Assembly (NCBI RefSeq): GCF_002811945.1
Contig: NZ_NPDX01000001.1
Span: 1,310,501-1,374,500, forward strand
Reading direction: 5' to 3'
DNA length: 64,000 nucleotides
From: Leptospira harrisiae
GTDB lineage: Bacteria; Spirochaetota; Leptospiria; Leptospirales; Leptospiraceae
Shown one piece after another: positions 26,279 to 34,924 of the stretch (positions are counted from its first letter, which is position 1; the number at the start of each line of letters is the position of its first letter). The notes under the pieces were generated by a model that ran no database searches, was not told the DNA's origin, and worked only from the letters and a program-made list of their open reading frames with translations. Made by a program: the position numbers and the translations under genes.

Positions 26279-27685
26279 TTAGGGTTTTCGTTTTTTTAAG
26301 AATAACTTGGAAAACAAAATGAGTTTTTCTCGAATTTTTGGTGAAACACCAACAGATACATTGAGTCGAAAATGGTGGTCCCAGTGTTTGGAAAGTCCAA
26401 ATAGGGAACCTGGGGCAATTGCCATTCCTATCTTTTTGGATTCGTTTAATAGTTTATCACCGTCTAACGGAGATTTGATCCATAATACAAATCCGCCATC
26501 TGGTTTTTGGATCTCTAGGGTTTCGGCACTATGAAACGATAAAAGTTTTGTATATTCGTCCGTCAATTTTTGATATTCGACCCGTAAAAATTTGAGATGC
26601 CTTTCATAAGTTTGTAGTTTTAAAAATTGAAGTACCGCCATTTGCGTGGGATTGTTTTCGGAAATTTTATAAGCTCTGGTTTGTTTACTTAATTCCCGAA
26701 TTCCTGTTTTGGAAGCCACCCAACCCATCCGAAGTCCAGGTGCTATTGTTTTTGAAAATGAAGAACAAAGATATGTTTTCGGTGCATTTGGTTCTGTGGG
26801 AAAATAACTCACCAAAGGTTTGGGTCTTGTACCTGAAAAATATAAATCTCCATAGATATCATCCTCTACTAATTGAATTCCATAAAAATAAGAAGTTTTT
26901 GCCAAGTTTAGTTTGGTAAAATCACTTAAAAGGATTCCGTTCGGATTATTGAAGTTAGCTGAGAATAAAAATACTTTCGGTTTGTGTCGTTTGATTAGTT
27001 TTTCATATTCATCGCAAGAGATCCCTTCTTCTTTTCTGTAGGGAATTTCTACAACTTTTAGTCTCAGAGTTTCTAAAATTTGAAATAATCCAACATAAAT
27101 GGGGGAAGGGACAATCACTGTATCTCCAGGTTCTGTTGTACTCAGTAAGGAAAATGTAATGGCTTCTGTACATCCGCTTGTGATCTGAATTTGTTCTCTA
27201 CCTACTCTATATCCTTGGATGGAAGTGCGTTTGCTGATCCATTCTCTTAAACCTAGGTTTCCTTGTAGATCTCCATACGAAAATATCTCTTTGAATTGAA
27301 GCGCTTTTTTAAAAGAGGAGGTAAGAGCTCCTAGTGGAAGATAAAAATCAGAAGGTATTGCTGCGCCAAAAGCGATGAGCTTAGGATCCATCACTGTGTT
27401 CATAATTTGTTGGATTCGATCATCAGCCTCCACAGCTGGATAAAATTCATTCTGTGGTCCCGAAATGACAGTGCGAATGTTGGGATGAACAAAGTATCCC
27501 GACTGAGGAACTACAAAGATATAACCTTCCTCTTCCAAAATTCGGTAAGCCTCTTTGGCAGTGGTGAGACTACATGACTTTAAACTTTGAATTTCACGAA
27601 GGGATGGAATTCTTTCACCTTCAGAATAATATCCAGACTTAATTTCGGTTTTTAGGTCTGTCGCTAATTGTTTGTATTTTGTCAT
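26279..27685 (-). CDS. MocR/GntR-type PLP-dependent transcriptional regulator or aminotransferase
   Basis: About 468 residues from the ATG at 27685; a GTG at 27694 would add three residues. An N-terminal GntR winged helix (about 1-70, IPSLREIQSLKSCSLTTAKEAY) is joined to a fold-I aminotransferase domain (about 95-465). The PLP site is present: NFNNPNG-type loop (SANFNNPNG), VEDDIYGDL and the Schiff-base Lys in CSSFSKTIAPGLRMGW. Such MocR proteins usually regulate a neighbouring metabolic gene using PLP or amino-acid sensing. Here the divergent neighbour is a second fold-I aminotransferase, the most likely target. Confidence 0.9.
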   Translation of the reverse strand: MTKYKQLATDLKTEIKSGYYSEGERIPSLREIQSLKSCSLTTAKEAYRILEEEGYIFVVPQSGYFVHPNIRTVISGPQNEFYPAVEADDRIQQIMNTVMDPKLIAFGAAIPSDFYLPLGALTSSFKKALQFKEIFSYGDLQGNLGLREWISKRTSIQGYRVGREQIQITSGCTEAITFSLLSTTEPGDTVIVPSPIYVGLFQILETLRLKVVEIPYRKEEGISCDEYEKLIKRHKPKVFLFSANFNNPNGILLSDFTKLNLAKTSYFYGIQLVEDDIYGDLYFSGTRPKPLVSYFPTEPNAPKTYLCSSFSKTIAPGLRMGWVASKTGIRELSKQTRAYKISENNPTQMAVLQFLKLQTYERHLKFLRVEYQKLTDEYTKLLSFHSAETLEIQKPDGGFVLWIKSPLDGDKLLNESKKIGMAIAPGSLFGLSKHWDHHFRLNVSVGVSPKIREKLILFSKLFLKKRKP

Positions 27686-27692
27686 AGAGTAC

Positions 27693-27724
27693 ACTGTATA
27701 CGAATAGATTGAGATAACTGTATA
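27693..27724. promoter_or_regulatory. direct repeats ACTGTATA in the divergent promoter region
   Basis: ACTGTATA occurs at 27693-27700 and again at 27717-27724, 24 bp start to start, in the 74-bp gap between the MocR regulator and the aminotransferase. MocR regulators of other bacteria bind direct repeats of this kind, so this is a plausible operator. Confidence 0.5.
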
Positions 27725-27759
27725 TGGACAGTTGCTTCTATTTTTGATATTCTAACACT

Positions 27760-28953
27760 ATGAAAACGGAAAAGCCAAGTATTTTTTCAGCAAAACGAAC
27801 TTCTTTTGTTCGCACATCGGTCATCCGGGAAATTTTAAAGCTAACTGTTGAAAATTCTGATATTCTTTCTTTTGCAGGAGGACTTCCGAATCCTAATTTA
27901 CTTCCGAAAGGTGTTTTAAGTTCTGTGATGGAGTCTGTAGTGAAAGAAAACATTGCAACTGCATTTCAATATGGTGATTCTTCAGGATACCTCCCTCTGC
28001 GAACAATTATTTCAAACCAACTAACCGATGTATATTGGTCTTCCGCAGAATCCATCACAGTCACTCACGGTTCCCAACAAGGACTTGATATTTTAGGGAA
28101 AATGTTTATGGATTCCGATACCAATGTTTTATTGGAAGACCCTGTGTATTTGGGAGCATTGCAGGCGTTTTCCCCTTACAACCCTAATTTTTTTAGTGTT
28201 CCCATCGAAACCGATGGACCTAATTTATATTGGTTTGAGGAAATTGTTTCACAAAATAAAATCCATGTTTTTTATGTTAACCCTTCCTACCAAAATCCTT
28301 CTACCTATACTTGGTCATTGGAAAAAAGAAAACAAATCGCAAAAATCTTAGATGAAAAAGAAATCATTCTTATCGAAGATGAAGCCTATCGGTATTTGGA
28401 TTTTAATGGGGTTGTTTATCCTTCCGTCAGTTCTTTTCGTAAAAGAAGTGACCTAACATTTGTTCTTGGAAGTTTTTCTAAAATTTTATCTCCTGGGTTT
28501 CGATTGGGTTGGACAGTAGTACCAGAGGTTTATCGATCTTTATTTACGGCGATCAAACAAGGTAACGATTTGAATTCCAATCAGTTTTCGCAAGTTGTTG
28601 TTTCTAAACTTTTGAATGAACTAGATTGGAAGAGCCACCTTTTTTCCATTCAAAAGTTTTATTCAGAAAAAAAGGAAAACTTAGTTTCATTGTTAAAAGA
28701 ATATTTACCAGAGGCTCGGTTTTCTATTCCAGAGGGGGGAATGTTTCTTTGGGTGGATTTTCCCAAGGTAACTACTAAAGAGTTAATGGATCGTTGTCTC
28801 TCCAGTGGTGTCGCAATGGTTCCGGGAACTGAGTTTTCTCCCGTAAGCCGGCCTTCTTCTTATTTCCGAATGAATTTTAGTTTTTTAGAGAATGAAGAGT
28901 TGGAACTCGGTGTGAAACGGATCGCAAAAGCCTATCGCGACATAAATACGTGA
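27760..28953 (+). CDS. fold-I PLP-dependent aminotransferase
   Basis: A 397-residue cytosolic enzyme without the regulatory HTH of its divergent neighbour. Motifs: SFAGGLPNPNLLP (about 36-48), VTHGSQQGLD (about 101-110), NPSYQNPS (about 173-180), IEDEAYRYL (about 207-215), the Schiff-base Lys in GSFSKILSPGFRLGW (about 236-250) and a C-terminal SYFRMNFS with the carboxylate-binding Arg. It looks closest to 2-aminoadipate/kynurenine/aromatic aminotransferases (LysN/ARO8-like). The substrate is not decided by sequence. Probably controlled by the MocR protein. Confidence 0.9.
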   Translation: MKTEKPSIFSAKRTSFVRTSVIREILKLTVENSDILSFAGGLPNPNLLPKGVLSSVMESVVKENIATAFQYGDSSGYLPLRTIISNQLTDVYWSSAESITVTHGSQQGLDILGKMFMDSDTNVLLEDPVYLGALQAFSPYNPNFFSVPIETDGPNLYWFEEIVSQNKIHVFYVNPSYQNPSTYTWSLEKRKQIAKILDEKEIILIEDEAYRYLDFNGVVYPSVSSFRKRSDLTFVLGSFSKILSPGFRLGWTVVPEVYRSLFTAIKQGNDLNSNQFSQVVVSKLLNELDWKSHLFSIQKFYSEKKENLVSLLKEYLPEARFSIPEGGMFLWVDFPKVTTKELMDRCLSSGVAMVPGTEFSPVSRPSSYFRMNFSFLENEELELGVKRIAKAYRDINT

Positions 28954-28974
28954 CATGCGTTAAGTATTTTTTTC

Positions 28975-29003
28975 TTGACACTACTATTCGTTTGTTTACT
29001 TAT
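28975..29003 (+). promoter_or_regulatory. candidate promoter ending at the start of a 51-codon gene
   Basis: TTGACA at 28975-28980, 17-bp spacer, ACTTAT at 28998-29003. The ATG of the small gene begins 5 bp later, so a transcript from it would be nearly leaderless. Confidence 0.35.
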
Positions 29004-29008
29004 TGGGT

Positions 29009-29164
29009 ATGAAGCCCGCTGTCACCAAAGCTTTGTATCCTAAATTTTCTATTTTGAGTTTGGAAGAAAAATTGGAGGTTCTCAAAGAGGATCCTAGTTT
29101 TCGTCTTCTTGTCGATCAGATCTATCAAAACTATAAGGAAAACAGGTCCACAGTCATTCTTTGA
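29009..29164 (+). CDS. small hypothetical protein (51 aa)
   Basis: An ATG frame of 51 codons ending TGA at 29162-29164. The protein begins MKPAVTKALYPKF and continues with an amphipathic helix-like stretch (SLEEKLEVLKEDPSFRLL) and a basic end. No signal peptide or known family. Support: a promoter-like TTGACA just upstream, normal codon use, and a position before another small gene (50-bp gap). Against: a weak ribosome site. It could be a small regulatory or accessory protein of the downstream gene. Confidence 0.5.
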   Translation: MKPAVTKALYPKFSILSLEEKLEVLKEDPSFRLLVDQIYQNYKENRSTVIL

Positions 29165-29213
29165 TTTGCCTACATGAAGGATTCTCGCTTCCATGGAAAC
29201 AAAGTAGGTAATC

Positions 29214-29639
29214 ATGAATTTAGATCTAAATCCCCAAGAAACAAAACACCTTTTGAATGCACTTGCTGTATTTGAATGGGTGAGCAATTCGCCCCATGAA
29301 GAAACAGATCCTTCTGTAGACGAATTCATCCAATCCATTTTAAAAAAACTTTCTGCTGCAAAGGATAGTCCCATCGTATCTGAAAACGGACTTTATACCA
29401 TTGCAGAAGAGTACTTCCAAGAAGTATTCGAATCATATATCGAACCTTATAACGATGATATATTCTGGACAGACCTTTCTACGGAACTTGCCCAAAGAGA
29501 TTTAGAACAAAAAGTATCTGCAAAGGATTTGGAAGCATTGAGCCCTGAAGATTATGAAACGAAAGTTTCCAAAGAAGCAGAAAAGTATGATGCAGAATTT
29601 GAAAAGAATGGAGTAGACAATTTATTCTTAAAAAAATAA
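29214..29639 (+). CDS. hypothetical protein
   Basis: A 141-residue acidic soluble protein, mostly helical by composition (rich in Glu, Asp, Lys, Leu and few Gly/Pro). ATG start with TAGG 6-9 bases upstream. No signal peptide, no metal or nucleotide motif, no recognised family. The centre (YTIAEEYFQEVFESYIEP, residues about 62-79) is aromatic and may be a helix pair. It stands alone between a 51-aa gene and the convergent phosphatase gene. Confidence 0.65.
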   Translation: MNLDLNPQETKHLLNALAVFEWVSNSPHEETDPSVDEFIQSILKKLSAAKDSPIVSENGLYTIAEEYFQEVFESYIEPYNDDIFWTDLSTELAQRDLEQKVSAKDLEALSPEDYETKVSKEAEKYDAEFEKNGVDNLFLKK

Positions 29640-29659
29640 AGAAAGTTTGGGAAAAGATT

Positions 29660-31735
29660 CTACGGAGTTTTTTCCCATTCAATGAGAACCATTGTTTGGT
29701 CATCCTCTTGTTCTTCTTTTCCTTGGAAGAGGAACAGTTGGATGACAAGTTCCGCAAGAACTCTCTCCGATTCTTTTCCTATGTAATCTACTAGAATCTT
29801 TTGGATTCGTTCCATTCCAAACTCTTCTCTTGTTTCGTTTTTTTGTTCTAACATCCCATCGGTAAAAAGTAAAATGCGATCTCCCACGGCCATTTGGAAT
29901 TGTTTTTGTGTATAAGGTTGGTCCTTTTTTAAACCAATGATATTCCCAGTTCGATCTAAAATGATTTGTTCGCCTGAGGATTGAAAAATCTGGTTAGGGT
30001 GACCCGCTGACGAATAGTAGACGGTCTTTGTTTTTGTATCGATATCCAATAAAAATCCAGAAAATACAATTTTTAGGCCTGAAAATTTGTTCTGAATCTT
30101 TTGATTGAGATGGTTCATCATATCATCCGTTTTGGTGATGAAACGTTTGATGGCTTCGTATTCAGATTTGATTGCCATCGTATATAATGCTGCTTGGATT
30201 CCGTGTCCAGTTGCATCAGCTACAAAAAAACGAACAGTTCCATTATCCAATTCAAAGATATCATAAAAATCTCCACCCACTTCTCCTTGTGGTTGGAAGT
30301 AGAGATGGATCTTCAAATGTTCAAATTTGATTCCATCTTCAGGAAGGATCTTTTGTTGGATTTTTTTAGCGAGTAGGAGGTCTTTTTTGATTCGATTCAA
30401 AGAAGAGTTTAATTGGAACGTTCTTTCCGAAACAATTTGTTCCAAATTTTCGGTGACTGCTAGTAAGGATTCATTGCTAATCTTTAAACTTTCCGCAAGT
30501 TCCTCTGCACGGATAAAAGCATTGGCAATCCGACTCGAAAGAATCAGAGATTGGATAAAAATAAAACAAAGTAGGGCATAAGGAGTTAGTCCAATTCCTC
30601 GGTTGTTTACACTGTGTCGTAAAATATCAAATGCTACAGAAAATGCTAAAACAAGAAGTCCTAAAAAAAATAATTTGGAATTGGGCCTTTTGTTAAAAAC
30701 AGCTTTTAGGTTGATATGAATGACATACCCAATGGTAAAAAATGCCAACACTTGGAATCCATATAGTAAAATGGTAAAAATAGATATTGGTAAAAATAAT
30801 GTAAAAGAAAATGCAACACTTGCGATGAGTACAGTTCGTACATACTTTGGGTTGGATTCTTTTGGAAAAAGAGAATAAATAAATAATAAGAAGGTTGGTA
30901 CCGCAAAATAAAAGGAAGCAAACTCAATCCGAAATGCGGTGGGCCAATGAAGACCAGGAAAGAGTTCTAAGATATACCTTTCACCGGTAAAGGCGAGTCG
31001 GATCCCCAGTAAAAAACAAAAAACTGCAAAATAAAAAATAGAGGTTTCTTTTCTTTTATAAAAATACAATCCAAAATGATAGAGACCAATAAGAACGAGA
31101 GCACCGAGTAAAAAAAGTTCCCGTGCATTGGCGAGCATCTTCTCCCGATCCAAAGCATTTTTATTTCCAAGGCTTGGAATGGCCCAAAACCCGCCAAAAT
31201 TGTTATCATAGTTTGCGATATGAAATACAAGTTCGATGACTTCATTATCAGGAATGAGCGTATAGTATTTGGATTTAATCCTTGGTGTATCATCAAATTG
31301 GTTGATACCTGGTTTTCCTTGGCCACCAATCAAAATTCCATTGGCAAAAAATCGATAGGAAGAGGCAACATCGGGAATATAAATCCGTAATTCTTGTCCT
31401 ACGGTTTGTTTACTGATATGAATGAACGCACGTAAGGTGACGTGGCCTGTTCTTGGTAATTCTTCCCCACCAAATTCTTCATCTTGCCAAGAATTGGGAA
31501 TTGCCAAATAACCAGTCAGAGGTTTTTCTCCGTGAAAAGGTGGATAATGGAATTCGCCATAATACAATTCCCATTCCCCTTGTAAGTCCACAATGGTATC
31601 TTCTTTGAACGTAATTTCCTTTAAGTCCAGAACCCCTTGGCGGAACCTATAAGGTTCTTCTTGTTCGGGGTTCTGACAGGCAAATTGGAAGACCAGGAGA
31701 GAAAAAACTCCCGTTAGTAGGATTTGTTTTCGCAT
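29660..31735 (-). CDS. 7TM-sensor SpoIIE-type serine phosphatase (7TMR-DISM/PP2C)
   Basis: A 691-residue membrane signalling protein. Order: signal peptide with a Cys (FQFAC, about 20), an extracytoplasmic carbohydrate-binding-like 7TMR-DISMED2-type domain (about 35-180; VDLQGEWELYYGEF), seven transmembrane segments (about 195-395), a helical linker, and a C-terminal SpoIIE/PP2C domain (about 455-690) with the metal-site pattern GGDFYD and FVADATGHG. All key Asp residues are present. It probably dephosphorylates an anti-sigma-factor antagonist or similar target on an outside cue. It stands as a single gene, and no partner switch genes are adjacent. Confidence 0.9.
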   Translation of the reverse strand: MRKQILLTGVFSLLVFQFACQNPEQEEPYRFRQGVLDLKEITFKEDTIVDLQGEWELYYGEFHYPPFHGEKPLTGYLAIPNSWQDEEFGGEELPRTGHVTLRAFIHISKQTVGQELRIYIPDVASSYRFFANGILIGGQGKPGINQFDDTPRIKSKYYTLIPDNEVIELVFHIANYDNNFGGFWAIPSLGNKNALDREKMLANARELFLLGALVLIGLYHFGLYFYKRKETSIFYFAVFCFLLGIRLAFTGERYILELFPGLHWPTAFRIEFASFYFAVPTFLLFIYSLFPKESNPKYVRTVLIASVAFSFTLFLPISIFTILLYGFQVLAFFTIGYVIHINLKAVFNKRPNSKLFFLGLLVLAFSVAFDILRHSVNNRGIGLTPYALLCFIFIQSLILSSRIANAFIRAEELAESLKISNESLLAVTENLEQIVSERTFQLNSSLNRIKKDLLLAKKIQQKILPEDGIKFEHLKIHLYFQPQGEVGGDFYDIFELDNGTVRFFVADATGHGIQAALYTMAIKSEYEAIKRFITKTDDMMNHLNQKIQNKFSGLKIVFSGFLLDIDTKTKTVYYSSAGHPNQIFQSSGEQIILDRTGNIIGLKKDQPYTQKQFQMAVGDRILLFTDGMLEQKNETREEFGMERIQKILVDYIGKESERVLAELVIQLFLFQGKEEQEDDQTMVLIEWEKTP

Positions 31736-31771
31736 AAACGGATTTTAGTTTTTTCTTTATACAGGATAGAA

Positions 31772-33094
31772 CTAATTTCGTCCAGAATATCCTATGACAT
31801 CCATAAAAGCAGAAACAGAAAATACTGCCTTACCTGGACCAGGTTCCCCATACCCTGGAGGAGTGGGGAGACCATACTGTTCAAAGGTTTCTTTCCAAGC
31901 GCGTAACAATTCACAAAAATAAACAAGTGGTGGGCCTGCTTGTTGTCCAAGTGTGGTATAAGGTTCTGGGCACCAAGCAGTGAATCTCGGAACAATTCCT
32001 TTGGACATAAAAAAATCTAAACCTTGTTTTGTGGAAGTGATGGCTTCAGCTACCGTTTTAAATCCCCAAGGTTCTGAAAGTTCTACCCCGCCGACAAAGT
32101 TAGGGATTACATTTTCTGGACCAAATACTTCCGCAGAATCTACCACACGACGAATCCAATTTTCATAACCAATCCAACTGGATTTTCCAGGACAGATCTT
32201 TTCAAAAAGTGCCTTGTCCCAAACTTCGTAATTGGGGTGATAAATTTGGATCCCCGCATCTTTGAACTTTTGGCAGTCTTCTTTTTCAAAGGCTTGGGCT
32301 ACTAGTTTTCCCATCCATCGTTTGGGAAATCGTGCTTCAATGGCTTCCGGGTATTGGAGGTAAAAATCTACCTCAGATTTTTTCTTTAAGTTGGTAAGGA
32401 CTGATCCACCGGTTATGGTATACACTTTTGCAATTTGGTCCTCTGCATCCACCCAAGATAAAACTTCTAAAATATCTTCAACGTCTTTCACCCCAGTATA
32501 GGGCCGGCCAGCACCTTTTTGTTGGCGGTAGTTGTGGTTGATATCACAATAAGCACATTCTTCATCTTTTCCAAAGTATTGGCAATTTCGGAATACCGTT
32601 AGATACAAAAGGTAACCCCATTCGATGACAGGTGCCACTTCCCCGGGTAATTTTCCTGATTTGGTTTTGTGTCTATACCAAGAAGGAATCGGAGGATACT
32701 CAGCACTCCCAATTTCTGTTTCTTCTAAAAACAAAGTAGGAATTCCATCCTTTGATTTCATTTTATAGGGGGAGTTCGGGTTGTTTCTTGTAGAGATCAC
32801 TGTTTTTAAAAGACCAAAATGACCTCCAGAGATTTTGATTTCCTCGGGTGCTTTGGTGTCTGCCCCATCTTTCAGGTCAGCGAGAGGGATGTGGTCGAAG
32901 GAAAAGATAAAATAATCTTTGGATTTATAAGGATCTTTGACTAAAAAGGATTCCGGTAAAAAGTGGATGCCTTGCCTTAGGATGTCTTGTTTGACAATGG
33001 CTTCCATCGGTAGGTCTTTGTACAACCTTTCCATTTCTTCCAGGAGTTTGATGGAGGAGGCGGGTCTTTGGTTCAGTGTAGAAGTTTCAGCCAT
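31772..33094 (-). CDS. radical SAM protein with CX8CX2C cysteine motif
   Basis: A 440-residue soluble protein. The candidate iron-sulfur motif is FRNC-x8-CAYCDIN (about 167-182), with spacing CX8CX2C rather than the usual CX3CX2C. The aromatic residue before the last Cys and the following TITGGSVL (a GGE-like SAM strand, about 226-233) support a radical SAM barrel. Later segments IYHPNYEVWD, NFVGGVELSEPWGF and FTAWCPEP fit barrel strands. No auxiliary cluster motif or accessory domain is evident. The reaction is unknown. The gene is monocistronic, 36 bp from the divergent phosphatase frame. Elp3-type enzymes have a similarly widened spacing, but this protein lacks an acetyltransferase domain. 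Confidence 0.75.
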   Translation of the reverse strand: MAETSTLNQRPASSIKLLEEMERLYKDLPMEAIVKQDILRQGIHFLPESFLVKDPYKSKDYFIFSFDHIPLADLKDGADTKAPEEIKISGGHFGLLKTVISTRNNPNSPYKMKSKDGIPTLFLEETEIGSAEYPPIPSWYRHKTKSGKLPGEVAPVIEWGYLLYLTVFRNCQYFGKDEECAYCDINHNYRQQKGAGRPYTGVKDVEDILEVLSWVDAEDQIAKVYTITGGSVLTNLKKKSEVDFYLQYPEAIEARFPKRWMGKLVAQAFEKEDCQKFKDAGIQIYHPNYEVWDKALFEKICPGKSSWIGYENWIRRVVDSAEVFGPENVIPNFVGGVELSEPWGFKTVAEAITSTKQGLDFFMSKGIVPRFTAWCPEPYTTLGQQAGPPLVYFCELLRAWKETFEQYGLPTPPGYGEPGPGKAVFSVSAFMDVIGYSGRN

Positions 33095-33351
33095 AATGGG
33101 AGTTTTTTTCTTCCTCTATCTTAGACAAAGCTATTTTCCAAAGGAAAACTTATCTTTTCCCTTGAAAATCCCTAGTTTCAGGGAAAAATACTGAATATTC
33201 GTTTACAAATCTAGTCACTAAATTATTTTTTTTCCGAACTAATGAATTTTTTTTCATTCTAGAAAAAAATACAAAAAAGCTGGGAATTTCTTAACCCTCA
33301 GTTTGTTGATTAGAGTAACGAAAGTTGAATTTCACTAAGGGACAGGACGAT

Positions 33352-34533
33352 ATGAAAGCATCGAAACTAACCATAATGGGCCTCGCGCTTCTTTTTACTG
33401 GTCTTACAGTTTGTAAGAAACCAGACGCAGAAGTGTCTGAAGCACCAAAAAAACCAGCAGATTTATCTGCGGTAGTCGTATTTGCGGTAGGAGATTCAAA
33501 AATCCAACACGCAGACCAAACAGAAGAAAAAGCACAGCTTGGTGCCCTTCTGAAATCCGGGGATAACGTAGTCACAGGCGACAATGGAAAAGTAGACATC
33601 CAATTTGCGGATGGATCGAGCATTCGTATCTCTCCTAAGTCCGCGATTGACTTTGCGAAACTCTCTATGGACAATTCTGGAACTACAGACACTCAAATTG
33701 CTCTAGTTTCAGGAAAGGTATTTGCGAAAGTCAACAAAGCTAAGAAAGAAGACAACTTTACTGTCGTAACACCAACTGCGATTGCGGGTGTGCGAGGAAC
33801 GTCTTTTATCGTAGAAGCTGCAGAGGGAAAACCTGCGAAAGTAAAAGTAGTTGAAGGCGCGGTTGCATTTGCTCCACGTGTTCCTGCTTTAGAAAAACTT
33901 TCTACAGAAGAAATCTCTGGAAATGCTGACTTGAAAAAACTCCAAGAGTCTTTAGCGAAAGCAGAAGTCATTCTAGAGAAAGACCAAGCTTCCACTCAAT
34001 CAGCAAAATCTGCTGACCTTGCAAAGGCTGCTGATATCCAAACTTTGGATTTGAACAAAGCATTCAAAACTTCTGAGAAAGAAAAACTCGTTGTTGAAAG
34101 TGCAAAACTCACTAAGAACGAAGAGCAAGAAATCAAAACCATCGTAACTGTAGATAAAAAAACTGCAGAGGAAATCGCAAAACTTAGCGAATCAGCTCAA
34201 ACTGAAAAGTTAGATGAGTTGAAAAAACAAGAAATTGATGCTAAGAGACATGCAATTGAAGGTGAAGTTGCGAAACGCCAAGAAGAAGAGAAGAAAAAAT
34301 TCGAAGAGTCTTTGGCTAACCAACCTAAAGAATTTAAATCTAAAAAAGACATTGTAAACTACTACGAAAGAATTGAAAAAATCGTTCTTGTAGATGGAAA
34401 AACAGTGATTGGTGCGATCATCAACCAAGAAAATGGACAGTTGATTGTTCACACTGAAAATGGTGTTAAGAGAATTGATATGGACAATGTAGAAGAAGTC
34501 ATTTATGACCTTCAACAAAAATCCAAATTCTAA
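33352..34533 (+). CDS. FecR-domain lipoprotein
   Basis: 393 residues from the ATG at 33352 (AGGAC upstream; gives a clean signal peptide with Cys in FTGLTVC, about 21). A FecR domain occupies about 45-160: LKSGDNVVTGDNGKVDIQFADGS (split by position 62-84), SGKVFAKV and TPTAIAGVRGTSFIVE. The C-terminal half is a long Lys/Glu/Ala helix region (probable coiled coil, about 180-345) ending in a small beta unit (IVLVDGKTVIGAIINQ). There is no partner sigma factor or TonB receptor nearby, so it is probably structural in the envelope rather than a FecIR regulator. Followed by a strong terminator. Confidence 0.88.
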   Translation: MKASKLTIMGLALLFTGLTVCKKPDAEVSEAPKKPADLSAVVVFAVGDSKIQHADQTEEKAQLGALLKSGDNVVTGDNGKVDIQFADGSSIRISPKSAIDFAKLSMDNSGTTDTQIALVSGKVFAKVNKAKKEDNFTVVTPTAIAGVRGTSFIVEAAEGKPAKVKVVEGAVAFAPRVPALEKLSTEEISGNADLKKLQESLAKAEVILEKDQASTQSAKSADLAKAADIQTLDLNKAFKTSEKEKLVVESAKLTKNEEQEIKTIVTVDKKTAEEIAKLSESAQTEKLDELKKQEIDAKRHAIEGEVAKRQEEEKKKFEESLANQPKEFKSKKDIVNYYERIEKIVLVDGKTVIGAIINQENGQLIVHTENGVKRIDMDNVEEVIYDLQQKSKF

Positions 34534-34558
34534 ATAAACCAACCCTTAAGTAGAAAAG

Positions 34559-34591
34559 AAGCCTGGAGGAGAAATCCTTCGGGCTTTTTTT
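34559..34591 (+). terminator. rho-independent terminator after the FecR lipoprotein
   Basis: 12-bp stem (34559-34570 with 34575-34586, with G-U pairs), loop GAAA, followed by a run of seven Ts. Confidence 0.88.
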
Positions 34592-34608
34592 ATGTATTTT
34601 TATCTTTT

Positions 34609-34905
34609 TTATTTTTCTTTGGATTTGTATTCGTTCCAAAGAATGCGAATGGCATTGATCAAAGGACTCACTTCAATGACAAGTAAGTTGGATTCGTATT
34701 TTACGAGTAAGGTGCTATTGCCAAATCGATCCATTTCTCCCCATTCTACTTGGAGGTCGGGCGAATGAGATAATGCATTTTGGATGAGGACCTTTACCTC
34801 AAAGTCAGTTAAGGTTTCTCCAATTTCACTTAGATCCTTTAAAATTGAAAAAAAGAAGGTTTTGGTTAGTTCCTCCCTGAATGCCTCCAATTGTTCCCGA
34901 TCCAT
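34609..34905 (-). CDS. hypothetical protein
   Basis: A 98-residue soluble protein with mixed helix/strand character; the centre reads as two strands (TLLVKYESNLLVIEV). No signal peptide, no cysteine, no recognised family. Start ATG at 34905. It ends the minus-strand pair with lipA, which stops 20 bp upstream of its start, so co-transcription with lipA is likely; no lipoate-related motif is seen. Confidence 0.65.
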   Translation of the reverse strand: MDREQLEAFREELTKTFFFSILKDLSEIGETLTDFEVKVLIQNALSHSPDLQVEWGEMDRFGNSTLLVKYESNLLVIEVSPLINAIRILWNEYKSKEK

Positions 34906-34924
34906 AGTCTATCTTTCGGACCAA

